From NCBI RefSeq assembly GCF_014297275.1, contig NZ_JACOQK010000001.1, forward strand, positions 2,356,001-2,420,000: DNA of 64,000 nt, written 5' to 3'. How positions within the stretch are numbered: position 1 is the stretch's first letter; every line of letters begins with the position of its first letter. The notes beneath the pieces were generated by a model. The model did not search any database, was not told the origin of the DNA, and worked only from the letters and a program-made list of their open reading frames with translations. Shown in pieces: positions 40,763-50,096 of this stretch. The position numbers were made by a program, and so were the translations under genes. This DNA comes from Clostridium facile (lineage in GTDB: Bacteria; Bacillota; Clostridia; Oscillospirales; Ruminococcaceae).

Positions 40763-41752
40763 ATGTCTAATCTGAAATTAGAGTTAGCAAAAAAAGTTAA
40801 ATCATCTGGATGCCGTTTAAAAAGAGATTTAAATACCACACAGGGAATGGAAGCTTCCCAATATATTGATTATTATGAGCATTTTCATTTTGAAGGAATG
40901 GCAGATAACATTATTCTATTTCCCCATTTTGGAAAAACAAGGGATCCTTATTTACATAACCATAACTTTTTTGAGCTGTTTTATGTTTATAAAGGCTCCT
41001 GTTTAAATATTCTTCCAGAAAAAGAAATGGTATTATCAGAAGGGGATTTTATGTTGTTAAATCCTAACGCGTTACATTCCCCGTTTACTCCAAGTGATGA
41101 GAATACCATTATCAATATTATCATCAAACCTTCTGTATTTGAGGATGTTATGTTGTCTTTAATTGCGGATAACAAGTTGTTTTCCAATTTTTTTGTAAAC
41201 TACCTCTATCACATCAATATGACTTCAAACTACCTCTATTTTCCGAAGGATGACGAATATCCTACAAAATTTATTGTGGATATGTTGATTAAGGAATATA
41301 TTTCACATGATATTTGCTGTACCAGCGTGATGCAGGCTATTTTGGTGCAGTTATTTGCAACGCTTTCCCGCAGTTACCGAAAATTAAACCAAGAGATTTT
41401 AGATGATACGCCAAAGAGCCAATTAGTAGTGGATATTATTGCTTATATTAACCAAAATATCTCCAATGTTTCACTAAAATCACTATCGGAACAATTTCAG
41501 TATTCTACTAGCTATATTTCTAAGATTATTACCAATTATACCGGTAAGAATTTTTCTGACATTGTCCATTTTTTGCGGTTAAACCAATCCAAAAAATATT
41601 TGGAAAATAAGAATTTAACGATTAATGAGATAACCCAAATGGTTGGGTTTAGTGATGCCAACTATTTTTATAAAGTGTTTAAAGCGAGGTTTCATATGTC
41701 TCCATCCGAATATCGAAAACAAATCTATGTAGATTTATCAGCAGCAAAATAA
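40763..41752 (+). CDS. AraC-family transcriptional regulator (copy 1)
   Basis: 329 residues. The N-terminal half is a cupin sensor domain (HNHNFFELFYVYKGSC, LSEGDFMLLNPNALH). The C-terminal 100 residues hold two helix-turn-helix units (SLKSLSEQFQYSTSYISKII and TINEITQMVGFSDANYFYK) and the family end FHMSPSEYRKQ. AAAGGAGGG precedes the start. It is divergent from the GH78 gene to its left and closely resembles the regulator at 43775-44788, which is divergent from the other GH78 gene. Likely an activator responding to a rhamnose-containing sugar; the ligand is inferred. Confidence 0.92.
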   Translation: MSNLKLELAKKVKSSGCRLKRDLNTTQGMEASQYIDYYEHFHFEGMADNIILFPHFGKTRDPYLHNHNFFELFYVYKGSCLNILPEKEMVLSEGDFMLLNPNALHSPFTPSDENTIINIIIKPSVFEDVMLSLIADNKLFSNFFVNYLYHINMTSNYLYFPKDDEYPTKFIVDMLIKEYISHDICCTSVMQAILVQLFATLSRSYRKLNQEILDDTPKSQLVVDIIAYINQNISNVSLKSLSEQFQYSTSYISKIITNYTGKNFSDIVHFLRLNQSKKYLENKNLTINEITQMVGFSDANYFYKVFKARFHMSPSEYRKQIYVDLSAAK

Positions 41753-41762
41753 AGGCGATATT

Positions 41763-41801
41763 AAAACATGCACCTTCAAAAAATAAAGGTGCATGTTTTT
41801 T
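41763..41801 (+). terminator. Terminator of AraC copy 1
   Basis: AAAACATGCACCTT pairs with AAGGTGCATGTTTT, followed by TTGTC. Confidence 0.92.
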
Positions 41802-41860
41802 GTCTCTTCTATGATAAAAAATATTATATTATCAATAAACACAATATGATTAAATATTAT

Positions 41861-41895
41861 AAAAAGGACTTCCCCATAAAAACATGGAGAAGTCC
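41861..41895 (-). terminator. Terminator of the trpB-like gene
   Basis: On the minus strand GGACTTCTCCAT pairs with ATGGGGAAGTCC and runs into TTTTT. Confidence 0.85.
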
Positions 41896-42010
41896 AACAT
41901 AATATACTAACTACTAAACGAATTGATTGGTTTCAAAAAATCAATCATTTTTCAAGATAATATTAAAATACGGCAGTACCGAATACAATCCATAGTTGAC
42001 TATTTTGATG

Positions 42011-43384
42011 TTATGATAAATCTACTTTTGGAAGCCCTGCAAATCCTTTTTCCAGATCCGCATCAGTTGGAACATAATCACTCATTTCACCATTATTGAA
42101 TTTTTCGTAAGCCACCATATCAAAGTAGCCTGTGCCTGTCAAACCGAATAGGATTGTCTTTTCTTCTCCAGTTTCTTTGCACTTTATTGCTTCGTCTATG
42201 GCAACCTTAATGGCATGGCTGCTTTCTGGTGCAGGAAGAATCCCTTCAATCCGTGCGAATTTTTCGGCTGCTTCAAATACAGAAGTCTGTTCTACCGCTA
42301 CCGCATCCATTAAGTTGTCATGATAGAGCTGTGATAGGATGGAACTCATACCATGGTAACGTAAACCTCCAGCATGGTTTGCGGATGGAATAAATCCGCT
42401 GCCCAGAGTATACATTTTTGCCAGCGGGCAAACCATTCCGGTATCACAATAATCATAAGCGAATTTACCTCTTGTGAAGCTTGGACAGCTGGCTGGTTCT
42501 ACCGCGATAAATTGATAATCCTTTTCACCTCTGAGTTTTTCTCCCATAAATGGTGAAATCAATCCGCCAAGGTTGGAACCACCGCCAGCGCATCCAATGA
42601 TAATATCCGGTTTTTCATCGTATTTTTCAAAAGCGGCTTTTGCCTCCAAACCAATAACAGTCTGATGTAGTAGAACCTGAGAGAGGACCGAACCCAATAC
42701 ATAACGGTAACCTTCCTGTGTAGTAGCAGCTTCCACCGCTTCAGAGATAGCGCAGCCCAAGCTTCCGGATGTACCCGGGAATTCTTTTAGAATTTTTCTT
42801 CCCACTTCAGTGGTGTCAGAAGGGGATGGGGTGACACTGGCGCCATAAGTACGCATTACTTCACGACGGAAGGGTTTTTGCTCGTAGGAGCATTTTACCA
42901 TGTACACCTGGCAATCAAGCCCGAAATAAGCACATGCCATGGAAAGGGCGGTACCCCATTGGCCCGCACCGGTTTCTGTGGTAACCCCTTTTAACCCTTG
43001 CTGTTTTGCATAGTATGCCTGTGCAATGGCGGAATTTAATTTATGGCTGCCAGAAGTGTTGTTCCCCTCAAATTTGTAATAGATTTTAGCGGGGGTGTCC
43101 AACGCTTTTTCCAAACAGTAAGCGCGCACCAATGGGGATGGACGGTACATTTTATAAAAGTCAATAATTTCCTGGGGAATATCAAAATAAGGGGTAGTAT
43201 CATCCAGTTCCTGTTTTACCAGTTCATCACAAAAAACAGGGCGCAACTCTTCAAATGTAATTGGTTTTAATGTTTGAGGGTTTAAGATTGGAGCGGGTTT
43301 GTTTTTCATATCCGCACGTACGTTGTACCATTGTTTTGGAAGTTCGCTTTCTTCCAGATAAATCTTATAAGGTATTTTTTTCAT
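42011..43384 (-). CDS. trpB2: TrpB2-type tryptophan synthase beta chain
   Basis: 457-residue PLP enzyme of the long TrpB2 class, which condenses indole (or a related substrate) with serine. The PLP lysine is K115 in SGSHKLNSAIAQ, and TETGAGQWG carries the catalytic glutamate. The Trp after Gln, where TrpB1 has His, marks the TrpB2 group. The gene has no trpA neighbour; the trpA fragment at 1-135 is 42 kb away. A complete T-box leader precedes it, so it is induced by uncharged tRNA, most likely tRNA-Trp. Indole salvage is a reasonable role but is inference. Confidence 0.92.
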   Translation of the reverse strand: MKKIPYKIYLEESELPKQWYNVRADMKNKPAPILNPQTLKPITFEELRPVFCDELVKQELDDTTPYFDIPQEIIDFYKMYRPSPLVRAYCLEKALDTPAKIYYKFEGNNTSGSHKLNSAIAQAYYAKQQGLKGVTTETGAGQWGTALSMACAYFGLDCQVYMVKCSYEQKPFRREVMRTYGASVTPSPSDTTEVGRKILKEFPGTSGSLGCAISEAVEAATTQEGYRYVLGSVLSQVLLHQTVIGLEAKAAFEKYDEKPDIIIGCAGGGSNLGGLISPFMGEKLRGEKDYQFIAVEPASCPSFTRGKFAYDYCDTGMVCPLAKMYTLGSGFIPSANHAGGLRYHGMSSILSQLYHDNLMDAVAVEQTSVFEAAEKFARIEGILPAPESSHAIKVAIDEAIKCKETGEEKTILFGLTGTGYFDMVAYEKFNNGEMSDYVPTDADLEKGFAGLPKVDLS

Positions 43385-43404
43385 AACAACTCATCCTTTC
43401 TATA

Positions 43405-43676
43405 AACAAAAAATCCCTTGCCCTAATCATAGGACAAGAGATCAAAACTCCTGCGGTGCCACCTAAATTCATTCATAATGAACGCACTTTTTCATGTACT
43501 ACCATACATGCTCCACAATAACGGTTGGAATCCGTCGCCCCTATCTGCAAATACCATTGCTTTCAGTTTGCCCTCACAAGCCCATTCACCCAAATAATAT
43601 TACTATGCTTCCAGCAACACATAGCTCTCTGAGAATATTGCTTTTAGGTTACTCTTCTTGTTCATTGGTTTTCCTT
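43405..43676 (-). promoter_or_regulatory. T-box leader, probably tRNA-Trp responsive
   Basis: Read on the minus strand, Stem I includes CAGAGAGC and GCTGGAAGC. The antiterminator T-box sequence AGGTGGCACCGCAGG lies at 43450-43464. The terminator CTTGTCC/GGGCAAG with a T-run lies at about 43405-43440. The specifier bulge reads ATTTGGGTGA, giving UGG (43590-43592), the tryptophan codon. It controls the trpB2 gene immediately downstream. Confidence 0.9.
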
Positions 43677-43683
43677 TTTTTTG

Positions 43684-43712
43684 ATTATACTATTAAACAA
43701 AAACATTGTCAA
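43684..43712 (-). promoter_or_regulatory. Promoter of the T-box/trpB2 unit
   Basis: On the minus strand TTGACA, 17 bp, TATAAT. Confidence 0.88.
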
Positions 43713-43774
43713 TACAAATTTTTATAATTAAGCAGTTATTGATAATTTATAAAAGAAAATTTTGTACAAAATAG

Positions 43775-44788
43775 CTATCCTTCATCTATGGATTTTTGCA
43801 TTTGTTTTCGATATTCCGAAGGGGATAGCCCATATTTTTTCTTGAAAATCCGATGAAGGTAGCTGGTATCGTTTACGCCAATATTGTCAGCAATATCCCC
43901 CATAGAAAGCGACGTTGTTTCCAGCAATTTTTTTGCGGTTTGTAATTTAATATTATAAACAACTTCGGAATAGCTTTTTCCTAAGCTTTTTCGGAACAGC
44001 CGAGATATATGGGAAGTAGAATAATTAAATTCCTTTGCAACAGACTCTAATGATATGGTATCCAAGTGAGTCTGGATATACTGGATAATTCGGATGGCTA
44101 CCTGATGATTTTTCATATCAGTATCATTGGCGACATAGTAATCGTTGCATATCCGTGCCAAATGGGCAAACAGTTGCAGGCAAATCCCTTTTAAAGCGGA
44201 ATCACAACATAAATCATCATTTACATATTCTTCAATTAATTGCTTAATAAGGGACTCTACCGGATATTTTTCAGTATAGGGGAATAAAATAAAATCCTCC
44301 ACCTGGTTTAAATGGTAAAAGTAATCCAAAAAGAAATTGAACATTAAACGGTTGTCTGTCATCCAAGGAAAAACCGTCTGTTCCAGGAAATCTTTGGACA
44401 GCAAGATGTTAAACACAATATCGGTGGGATGTTCGAGATAAAGCCAGTGTAGGATGTGGGGGTTCATCAGTAAAACATCCCCTTGGTGGAGATGGATCGT
44501 TTCATCGTGGGTGACATGTACACAACTCCCACGGTAAACATACACCATTTCAAAATAATTATGCACATGAAAAAGGGGTTTTTGCTTATAATCTGGGTCA
44601 TAAAGGTGAGGTAAGGCTACTATTGTATTTTCTCCAAATGTTTCTATATTTAGCGTATAATACCCTTTTTCCCGTACGATATCCATCAGTTTTTTTCCAA
44701 GGTCATTCGGCTTTGAAGGTTGAGAAGAAGCACCATTCTTGGTACGTCCCTGCCATCTCCCTTTTATTTGGTCTAACCATTTATCCAT
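43775..44788 (-). CDS. AraC-family transcriptional regulator (copy 2)
   Basis: 337 residues with the same layout as the regulator at 40763-41752: cupin sensor (HVHNYFEMVYVYRGSC, LHQGDVLLMNPHILH) and a C-terminal double helix-turn-helix (SLESVAKEFNYSTSHISRLF, SMGDIADNIGVNDTSYLHR) ending GLSPSEYRKQ. It is divergent from the GH78 gene at 44998 and probably regulates it. The pair of AraC genes and the pair of GH78 genes are arranged as mirror images around trpB2. Confidence 0.92.
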   Translation of the reverse strand: MDKWLDQIKGRWQGRTKNGASSQPSKPNDLGKKLMDIVREKGYYTLNIETFGENTIVALPHLYDPDYKQKPLFHVHNYFEMVYVYRGSCVHVTHDETIHLHQGDVLLMNPHILHWLYLEHPTDIVFNILLSKDFLEQTVFPWMTDNRLMFNFFLDYFYHLNQVEDFILFPYTEKYPVESLIKQLIEEYVNDDLCCDSALKGICLQLFAHLARICNDYYVANDTDMKNHQVAIRIIQYIQTHLDTISLESVAKEFNYSTSHISRLFRKSLGKSYSEVVYNIKLQTAKKLLETTSLSMGDIADNIGVNDTSYLHRIFKKKYGLSPSEYRKQMQKSIDEG

Positions 44789-44997
44789 ATTGCTGCCATC
44801 CTAACTTTTAATATTATATGCAATTATAACATATTTTTTATGTATTGTATAGGATATTTGCTGAAAATGAATTGCAAATGATTTCAGAATACCTGAAATT
44901 AATCATCAAATTACATGAATTTTTTCAAAAACATTTTATAATGGGTTATACAGTAAGTTACATGAGAATTTTCAAAAATTTTGAGGAGGAGGAAACT

Positions 44998-47900
44998 ATG
45001 AAAAATCTCAAAACAAAAATATTGTCTGTATTGCTGTCCGTTGCTATGCTGGCAAGTATGACAGCTACTGTAATCCCTGCGTCAGCAGCAAATGGATACA
45101 GTACAACGATTACTTCTATGGAAACCAATTCCCTGGAAGATGCAACAACAGTGGATGATACCACCCCAAGGTTTAGTTGGGCAATGGATTCCAATCTAAT
45201 CGGGCAAAAACAAACCGCTTACCAAATCCGGGTCACCAATGTAGAAACAGGAGAAGAGGTTTGGAACAGCGGAAAAGTAGAAGATAGCAATTCCACTTGG
45301 GTTGAATATCCGGACACAGCAACTCCATTGCAGCCAAAAACTGCATATGAATGGATGGTAACTGTGTGGGATAAAAATGGAACCCCAGTGGTATCTGAAC
45401 CAGAACAGTTCACTACAGGGCTAATGAGCGAGGATTTAAGCACATGGGAAGGTGCTGAATGGATTGGTGCGGATGAACTGTATTTGGATGCGGCTTCCAT
45501 GCCAGTATACCGGATGAACTACACCATGAGGATTAAACAAGGCGGAGAAAAATCCGGATTTGTATTTGGCGCGGATGATCCTAGGTTTAGCGCAACCATC
45601 TACAACAACTATTTAATCCATGGGGAAAACTACATCGCATACCAACTGAATGTTAGCCAAATGCCGGCAACAGTGGAAGTGTACCGTGTAGGATATTGTC
45701 CAACAGATACAGTGGAAACCCCAATCGCCACAATCGAAGTACCAGAAACAATCATCAATGACAAAAACAAAAATGGCTTCCATGATTATGAAATTGTGAT
45801 TTCCGGAAACCAGATGGAAAGCATGAGCATTGATGGTCAAAAAATTTCTGATGCATTAACATTAAATCCAGGTGGTACGGAGTTATATCCACGTTTGAAT
45901 AGCATTGGCTTTATCACCAGTGAAAATAATCAAAAAGCAACTGATTTCTCTAATATCTCGATTAAAAACTATCGTGAACCACAGGCGGAAGTGTTTGGAA
46001 AAGATACAGGCGCCACCTATGATATCTTTGAAGGAATAAAAGGCGTAACCGTAAAAGAAGATGGATCTATTTTGGTGAACAAAGGGATGCTTGCTTATGC
46101 GGACCCATCCTATGGTTCCATTCCAATGCTCAGAAAAGATTTTACAGCGGACAAAGAGATTGAGCGTGCAACTATGTACGCCACTGCACGTGGTATTTAT
46201 GAAATGAGCATCAACGGCCAGAGGGTAGGAGACGAATATTTTACTCCTGGTAACTCTGATTACCGCCAACAAATTCAGTACACATCCTATGATGTAACAA
46301 AGCTGTTGCAGAAAGGGGAAAACACCATCGGCGCAACATTGGCGTCTGGCTGGTATGGCGACGAGGCATCCTTTAATTTAACAGACTATAACTTCTATGG
46401 TGACCGTCAGTCCTTCCTAGCAATGATGGAAATCAAATACACGGACGGGACAAGCTCCATTGTGAAAACAGATGATACCTGGCAGTATTATGGGGAAGGA
46501 CCAGTAAGATACGCAGGAAACTTTAATGGCGAAACCTATGACGCAAATCTGGAAGCAGCAGTAGCAGGCTGGGATACCTCGGACTATGACGCATCCGCAT
46601 GGAGAGCGGCAACCGTAATGGACTCTAAAGTAAGCGGGTACGAGCCAAAAATCGTAGCCAAAACAGACGAAGGGGTAAAACAGGTAGAAACCCTGGATGC
46701 AACTTTTGTCAGCAAAGAAACCCGTGGGGATGATAACCACACCGTATATATCTATGATATGGGTACTAACATGGTAGGTGTCCCACAGATTACCTTGCCA
46801 GAAGGTGAAGCGGGACAAGAAATCACACTGAGATTTGGTGAAAGTATTTATCCAGATCTGCCAGAAGACAACGAATATAACTATGGCGATTTGGCGGGCT
46901 TAATCTTAACTGAAAACTATAGAACCGCATTGAGTACAGACCGCTATACGATGAAAGGTGCAGAAGGCGGAGAAACTTTTGTACCAGAATTCACATTCCA
47001 TGGATATCGGTATATTGAAATCTCCGGCGTAGACGAACAAATTCCAGAAGAAAACATTAAAGGGATTGTATTAAGCTCTATTACAGAACAGACAAGTAAC
47101 TTTGATTCTTCCAACGAACTGGTAAACCAGTTGTTTGAAAATATCATGCGATCCACTTATGGGAACCATCTGTCCATCGCAACAGACTGCCCACAGCGTG
47201 ACGAAAGGCTGGGATGGTCCGGAGATGCTCAGGTATTCTCCAGAACCGCAACCTATATGGCGGATATGAACTCTTTCTATGGTAACTTTCTATCCCTGAT
47301 GAGAGATGCTCAGGGCAAACAAGATGGTACTTACGACAAATACGCTCCTAGCTATAATGCTGTTGTAGGAAATGCCATGAATTTGGGATATTGCTGGCAG
47401 GCAGCAGGTGTTGTTGTACCATATGAAACCTATTTGCAGTATGGAGATACCTCCATCATCACAGAGCACTACGATTCTATGAAGCTGCATATGGATGGTA
47501 TGATGAGTAAAAAAGCAGCAGGTAAGGAATATTTGACTTCTAACACCGGTTTCCTGGCAGACCATCTGTCCGTTGCCTCTACCGATACCCCAATGTTATC
47601 TAATGCAACTTTCTACTATGTAACAAAAGCAATGGCGGATATGGCAGCGGCAATTGGCGAAACAGAAGACGCCCAATTGTATAGCGATTACGCGGCAGGC
47701 ATTAAAGCAGAATGGAACGCCACCTATGTAGACCCAGAAACCCATAAAACTACTGCAAGTGGAAAAGTCCAGGATACCCAGGCATCCTATTCTTTGCCAT
47801 TGGCATATGATGTATTTGACGAAACGAACAAACCATACGCAGAAGATTACTTGGTAGAAGCATGCGCAAGAGAAAATTATACGATTACAACAGGATTTGT

Positions 47901-49317
47901 AGGGACTGCCCCATTGTTACCAGCTTTGACAGAAGGTGGAAACATTGAAGATGCTTACAAAATGTTGGAACAAACCGAATATGCATCCTGGCTGTATCCA
48001 GTAACCCAGGGCGCAACCTCTATTTGGGAACGTTGGAACTCCTACACCGTAGAAAATGGCTATGGTGGAAATAACGGAATGAACTCTTTCAATCATTATT
48101 CCTTAGGCGCGGTAGGCGCATGGATGATGGGTTACCAGGTTGGTATCCAAAGGGATGATACCGCAGGATTCCAGAGCTTTGAATTACAGCCAACACCAGG
48201 TGGAAGCTTTACCTATACCAATGGTAGCTATGAATCAGATTATGGAACTATCGTTTCCAATTGGACAGCGAATCAAGGTAAATTGACCTCTTATGAAGCG
48301 GTAGTACCTGCAAATACAACCGCGACCCTATACTTGCCAGTAAGTGAAGAAGTAGTAGCAGACTTTACAGCAATAGATGGTATTACTTATGTAGGTATGG
48401 AAGAACACAATGGCCAAATGACAGCAAAATTCAACTTGGAAGCAGGTGGCTACAACTTTGCACTGCAAGATGGTAAATTGGTAGCAAGCATTGCAGATGG
48501 CTATGTAGCAGATGAAACAGAAACAGCAGATAAAGGTATCTTAAATTCTGTTATCGAATACGCAGATGCAGCAAAAGCAAGCGGTGAATATGATAACGCT
48601 ATTGAAAGTGTACAAAAATCCTTTGATGAAGCGTTGACAAATGCGAAAGCAGTAGCAGAAAATGATGCAGCAACCCAGGAAGAAGTGGATGCAGCATGGA
48701 AAACCTTGCTAAATGAAATCCATAAGTTGGGATTTGTAGCAGGCGATAAAACAGAATTAGCAAGCTTAATTGCAGCAGCAGAAGGAATCGACCTGAGTAA
48801 GTATGTAGAAGCAGGTCAAGCGGAATTTACCACAGCATTGGAAGCAGCTCAGAGCGTATACAAAGACGGAGACGCAATGCAGGCGGAAATCAATGAAGTA
48901 GCAGATAAGCTGTTAAACGCAATGTTGAACCTGAGATACAAAGCAGATAAATCTATCCTGGAAGAAGTAGTAGCAAAAGCAAATCAGATAGATGTGAATG
49001 TATACACAGCAAAAAGCTACGCAGTACTGGAAGCGGCATTAAAAGATGCGAATGCAGTATTAGCAAATGAAAACGCAACTCAGGAAGAAGTAGACGTAGC
49101 AGTACAATCTGTGCAGGCTGCAATGGATAGTTTAGTAGCAGTAGAAGGAACAGAAACTGAAACACCAACTACCAACAACAATGCTACCCAAACGGGACAG
49201 GAAAGCACAACAACAAAGGCGAACGCAGCAAAAACAGGGGACATTGCCCCAATTGCAGGCATCGCAGTATTAGCAGTAGCAGGTGCAGCACTGTTCCTCT
49301 CCAGCAGGAAAAAGTAA
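44998..49317 (+). CDS. Secreted GH78 alpha-L-rhamnosidase with FIVAR-type tail (copy 2)
   Basis: 1439 residues from the ATG at 44998, behind GAGGAGGA. The frame opens at 44845, but those 51 residues precede a standard signal peptide (LSVLLSVAMLASMTATV). Domains: Ig-like domain (about 35-145), a concanavalin-like insert (about 155-330), the rhamnosidase N-domain (NGQRVGDEYFTPGNSDYR), and the GH78 barrel with TDCPQRDERLGWSGD near 728-742 and SIWERWNS near 1007. The C-terminal helical FIVAR-type repeats and AKTGD-hydrophobic-SSRKK tail are nearly the same as in copy 1. The extra N-terminal insert distinguishes it and may bind carbohydrate. Confidence 0.9.
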   Translation: MKNLKTKILSVLLSVAMLASMTATVIPASAANGYSTTITSMETNSLEDATTVDDTTPRFSWAMDSNLIGQKQTAYQIRVTNVETGEEVWNSGKVEDSNSTWVEYPDTATPLQPKTAYEWMVTVWDKNGTPVVSEPEQFTTGLMSEDLSTWEGAEWIGADELYLDAASMPVYRMNYTMRIKQGGEKSGFVFGADDPRFSATIYNNYLIHGENYIAYQLNVSQMPATVEVYRVGYCPTDTVETPIATIEVPETIINDKNKNGFHDYEIVISGNQMESMSIDGQKISDALTLNPGGTELYPRLNSIGFITSENNQKATDFSNISIKNYREPQAEVFGKDTGATYDIFEGIKGVTVKEDGSILVNKGMLAYADPSYGSIPMLRKDFTADKEIERATMYATARGIYEMSINGQRVGDEYFTPGNSDYRQQIQYTSYDVTKLLQKGENTIGATLASGWYGDEASFNLTDYNFYGDRQSFLAMMEIKYTDGTSSIVKTDDTWQYYGEGPVRYAGNFNGETYDANLEAAVAGWDTSDYDASAWRAATVMDSKVSGYEPKIVAKTDEGVKQVETLDATFVSKETRGDDNHTVYIYDMGTNMVGVPQITLPEGEAGQEITLRFGESIYPDLPEDNEYNYGDLAGLILTENYRTALSTDRYTMKGAEGGETFVPEFTFHGYRYIEISGVDEQIPEENIKGIVLSSITEQTSNFDSSNELVNQLFENIMRSTYGNHLSIATDCPQRDERLGWSGDAQVFSRTATYMADMNSFYGNFLSLMRDAQGKQDGTYDKYAPSYNAVVGNAMNLGYCWQAAGVVVPYETYLQYGDTSIITEHYDSMKLHMDGMMSKKAAGKEYLTSNTGFLADHLSVASTDTPMLSNATFYYVTKAMADMAAAIGETEDAQLYSDYAAGIKAEWNATYVDPETHKTTASGKVQDTQASYSLPLAYDVFDETNKPYAEDYLVEACARENYTITTGFVGTAPLLPALTEGGNIEDAYKMLEQTEYASWLYPVTQGATSIWERWNSYTVENGYGGNNGMNSFNHYSLGAVGAWMMGYQVGIQRDDTAGFQSFELQPTPGGSFTYTNGSYESDYGTIVSNWTANQGKLTSYEAVVPANTTATLYLPVSEEVVADFTAIDGITYVGMEEHNGQMTAKFNLEAGGYNFALQDGKLVASIADGYVADETETADKGILNSVIEYADAAKASGEYDNAIESVQKSFDEALTNAKAVAENDAATQEEVDAAWKTLLNEIHKLGFVAGDKTELASLIAAAEGIDLSKYVEAGQAEFTTALEAAQSVYKDGDAMQAEINEVADKLLNAMLNLRYKADKSILEEVVAKANQIDVNVYTAKSYAVLEAALKDANAVLANENATQEEVDVAVQSVQAAMDSLVAVEGTETETPTTNNNATQTGQESTTTKANAAKTGDIAPIAGIAVLAVAGAALFLSSRKK

Positions 49318-49333
49318 TTCATATCTTGTAACC

Positions 49334-49368
49334 AAAAAGGAAGGTTCATAGTGAACCTTCCTTTTTTG
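49334..49368 (+). terminator. Terminator of GH78 copy 2
   Basis: AAAAAGGAAGGTTC pairs with GAACCTTCCTTTTTT. Confidence 0.95.
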
Positions 49369-49377
49369 ATTGATTAG

Positions 49378-49625
49378 GGAAACCACCGGCTATACCGGTG
49401 GAGGTGCCTCGTAAAAAAGCTTTCGCTTCAAGTATCGAGCGAAGCGAGTTACTAACAAGCAATCTAGCAAGTTCATCAAGCTCGGAAAGAAGCATAAGTG
49501 CCCGTTTACGGGTGGCGGAGCAGTAGATGCAAGAGAAAGAATGTTCAGTGCATCGTTAGATGCCCGCCAGTAAAATGACCTTCTAGGGCTTAATCAAGCC
49601 TCCGGCTTTGCCGGAGGTCATGACT
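49378..49625 (+). mobile_element. ORF-less structured element with IS200/IS605- or HEARO-like ends
   Basis: The left end carries hairpin CCACCGG-CTATA-CCGGTGG (49383-49401) and the right end CCTCCGGC-TTT-GCCGGAGG (49599-49617). Inside are further paired segments: TCGCTTC/GAAGCGA, CCCG-TTTA-CGGG, GATGCA/TGCATC enclosed by GGCGG/CCGCC, and GGCTT-AATC-AAGCC next to the right hairpin. No reading frame fills it. Subterminal palindromes of this sort are typical of IS200/IS605-type transposons, and the compact multi-helix interior looks like an omega/HEARO-type guide RNA scaffold left without its nuclease gene. This class assignment is inference. Confidence 0.5.
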
Positions 49626-49768
49626 TTCGTTATGATAAAAAAGCGGTTAATTGAAGTATGGAATGATTTTATCTAGCAGTGAATGATGGCATCAAGGCAA
49701 TACTCCGGTTTATACAATTTGTTTCAAATGCTAATTCTGTAGTTGATTATAAGGTTATTGTTTTTAAT

Positions 49769-50010
49769 ATGGTACCTTTAGATGTAAAAAATTCCCCGGT
49801 TTTACCGGGGAAAGACAAAGAGTATAGCAACAATTGTAACAGCGAGTTTTATGCAAGCTGAAAAAGGAAAGACAGTACGAAAAATAGTAAATGAAAAGAT
49901 TACCATTTTTGATCCGTTTACAGGTAAAATGCGTGTGATGCGATAATATCATTCATTACCCCTGATAGGGATTAAGCCGGTAATATCCCCTTTTAGAGAC
50001 TGTGTAAGAC
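49769..50010. repeat. Degenerate intergenic repeat, copy B
   Basis: Longer and better preserved relative of 2243-2430. It starts with GATGTAAAAAATTCCCCGG and a clean CCCCGGTTTTACCGGGG hairpin (about 49794-49810), then continues through TTTATGCAAGCTGAAAAAG, GCGTGTGATGCG and TATCCCCTTTTAGAGACTG. A short frame in the middle reads IATIVTASFMQAEKGK and on to GKMRVMR but has no start codon. Nature unknown. Confidence 0.45.
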
Positions 50011-50096
50011 AAACTTACGTTTAAAGCAATAATTATTATGTGGGAGTATAAAAGGTATTGTAAAAAACAAAATGTATTCTGTAAATAAAAAGTCTA

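Noticed and set aside
44845..44997. N-terminal extension of GH78 copy 2
   Set aside because: The extension would bury a normal signal peptide. The ATG at 44998 has a strong GAGGAGGA site and matches the signal peptide layout of the other secreted enzymes.
49679..49861. 60-codon plus-strand frame ending at GAGTTTTATGCAAGCTGA
   Set aside because: It has no ribosome site, and the homologous frame in copy A is truncated and shifted. It is better explained as part of the degenerate repeat.
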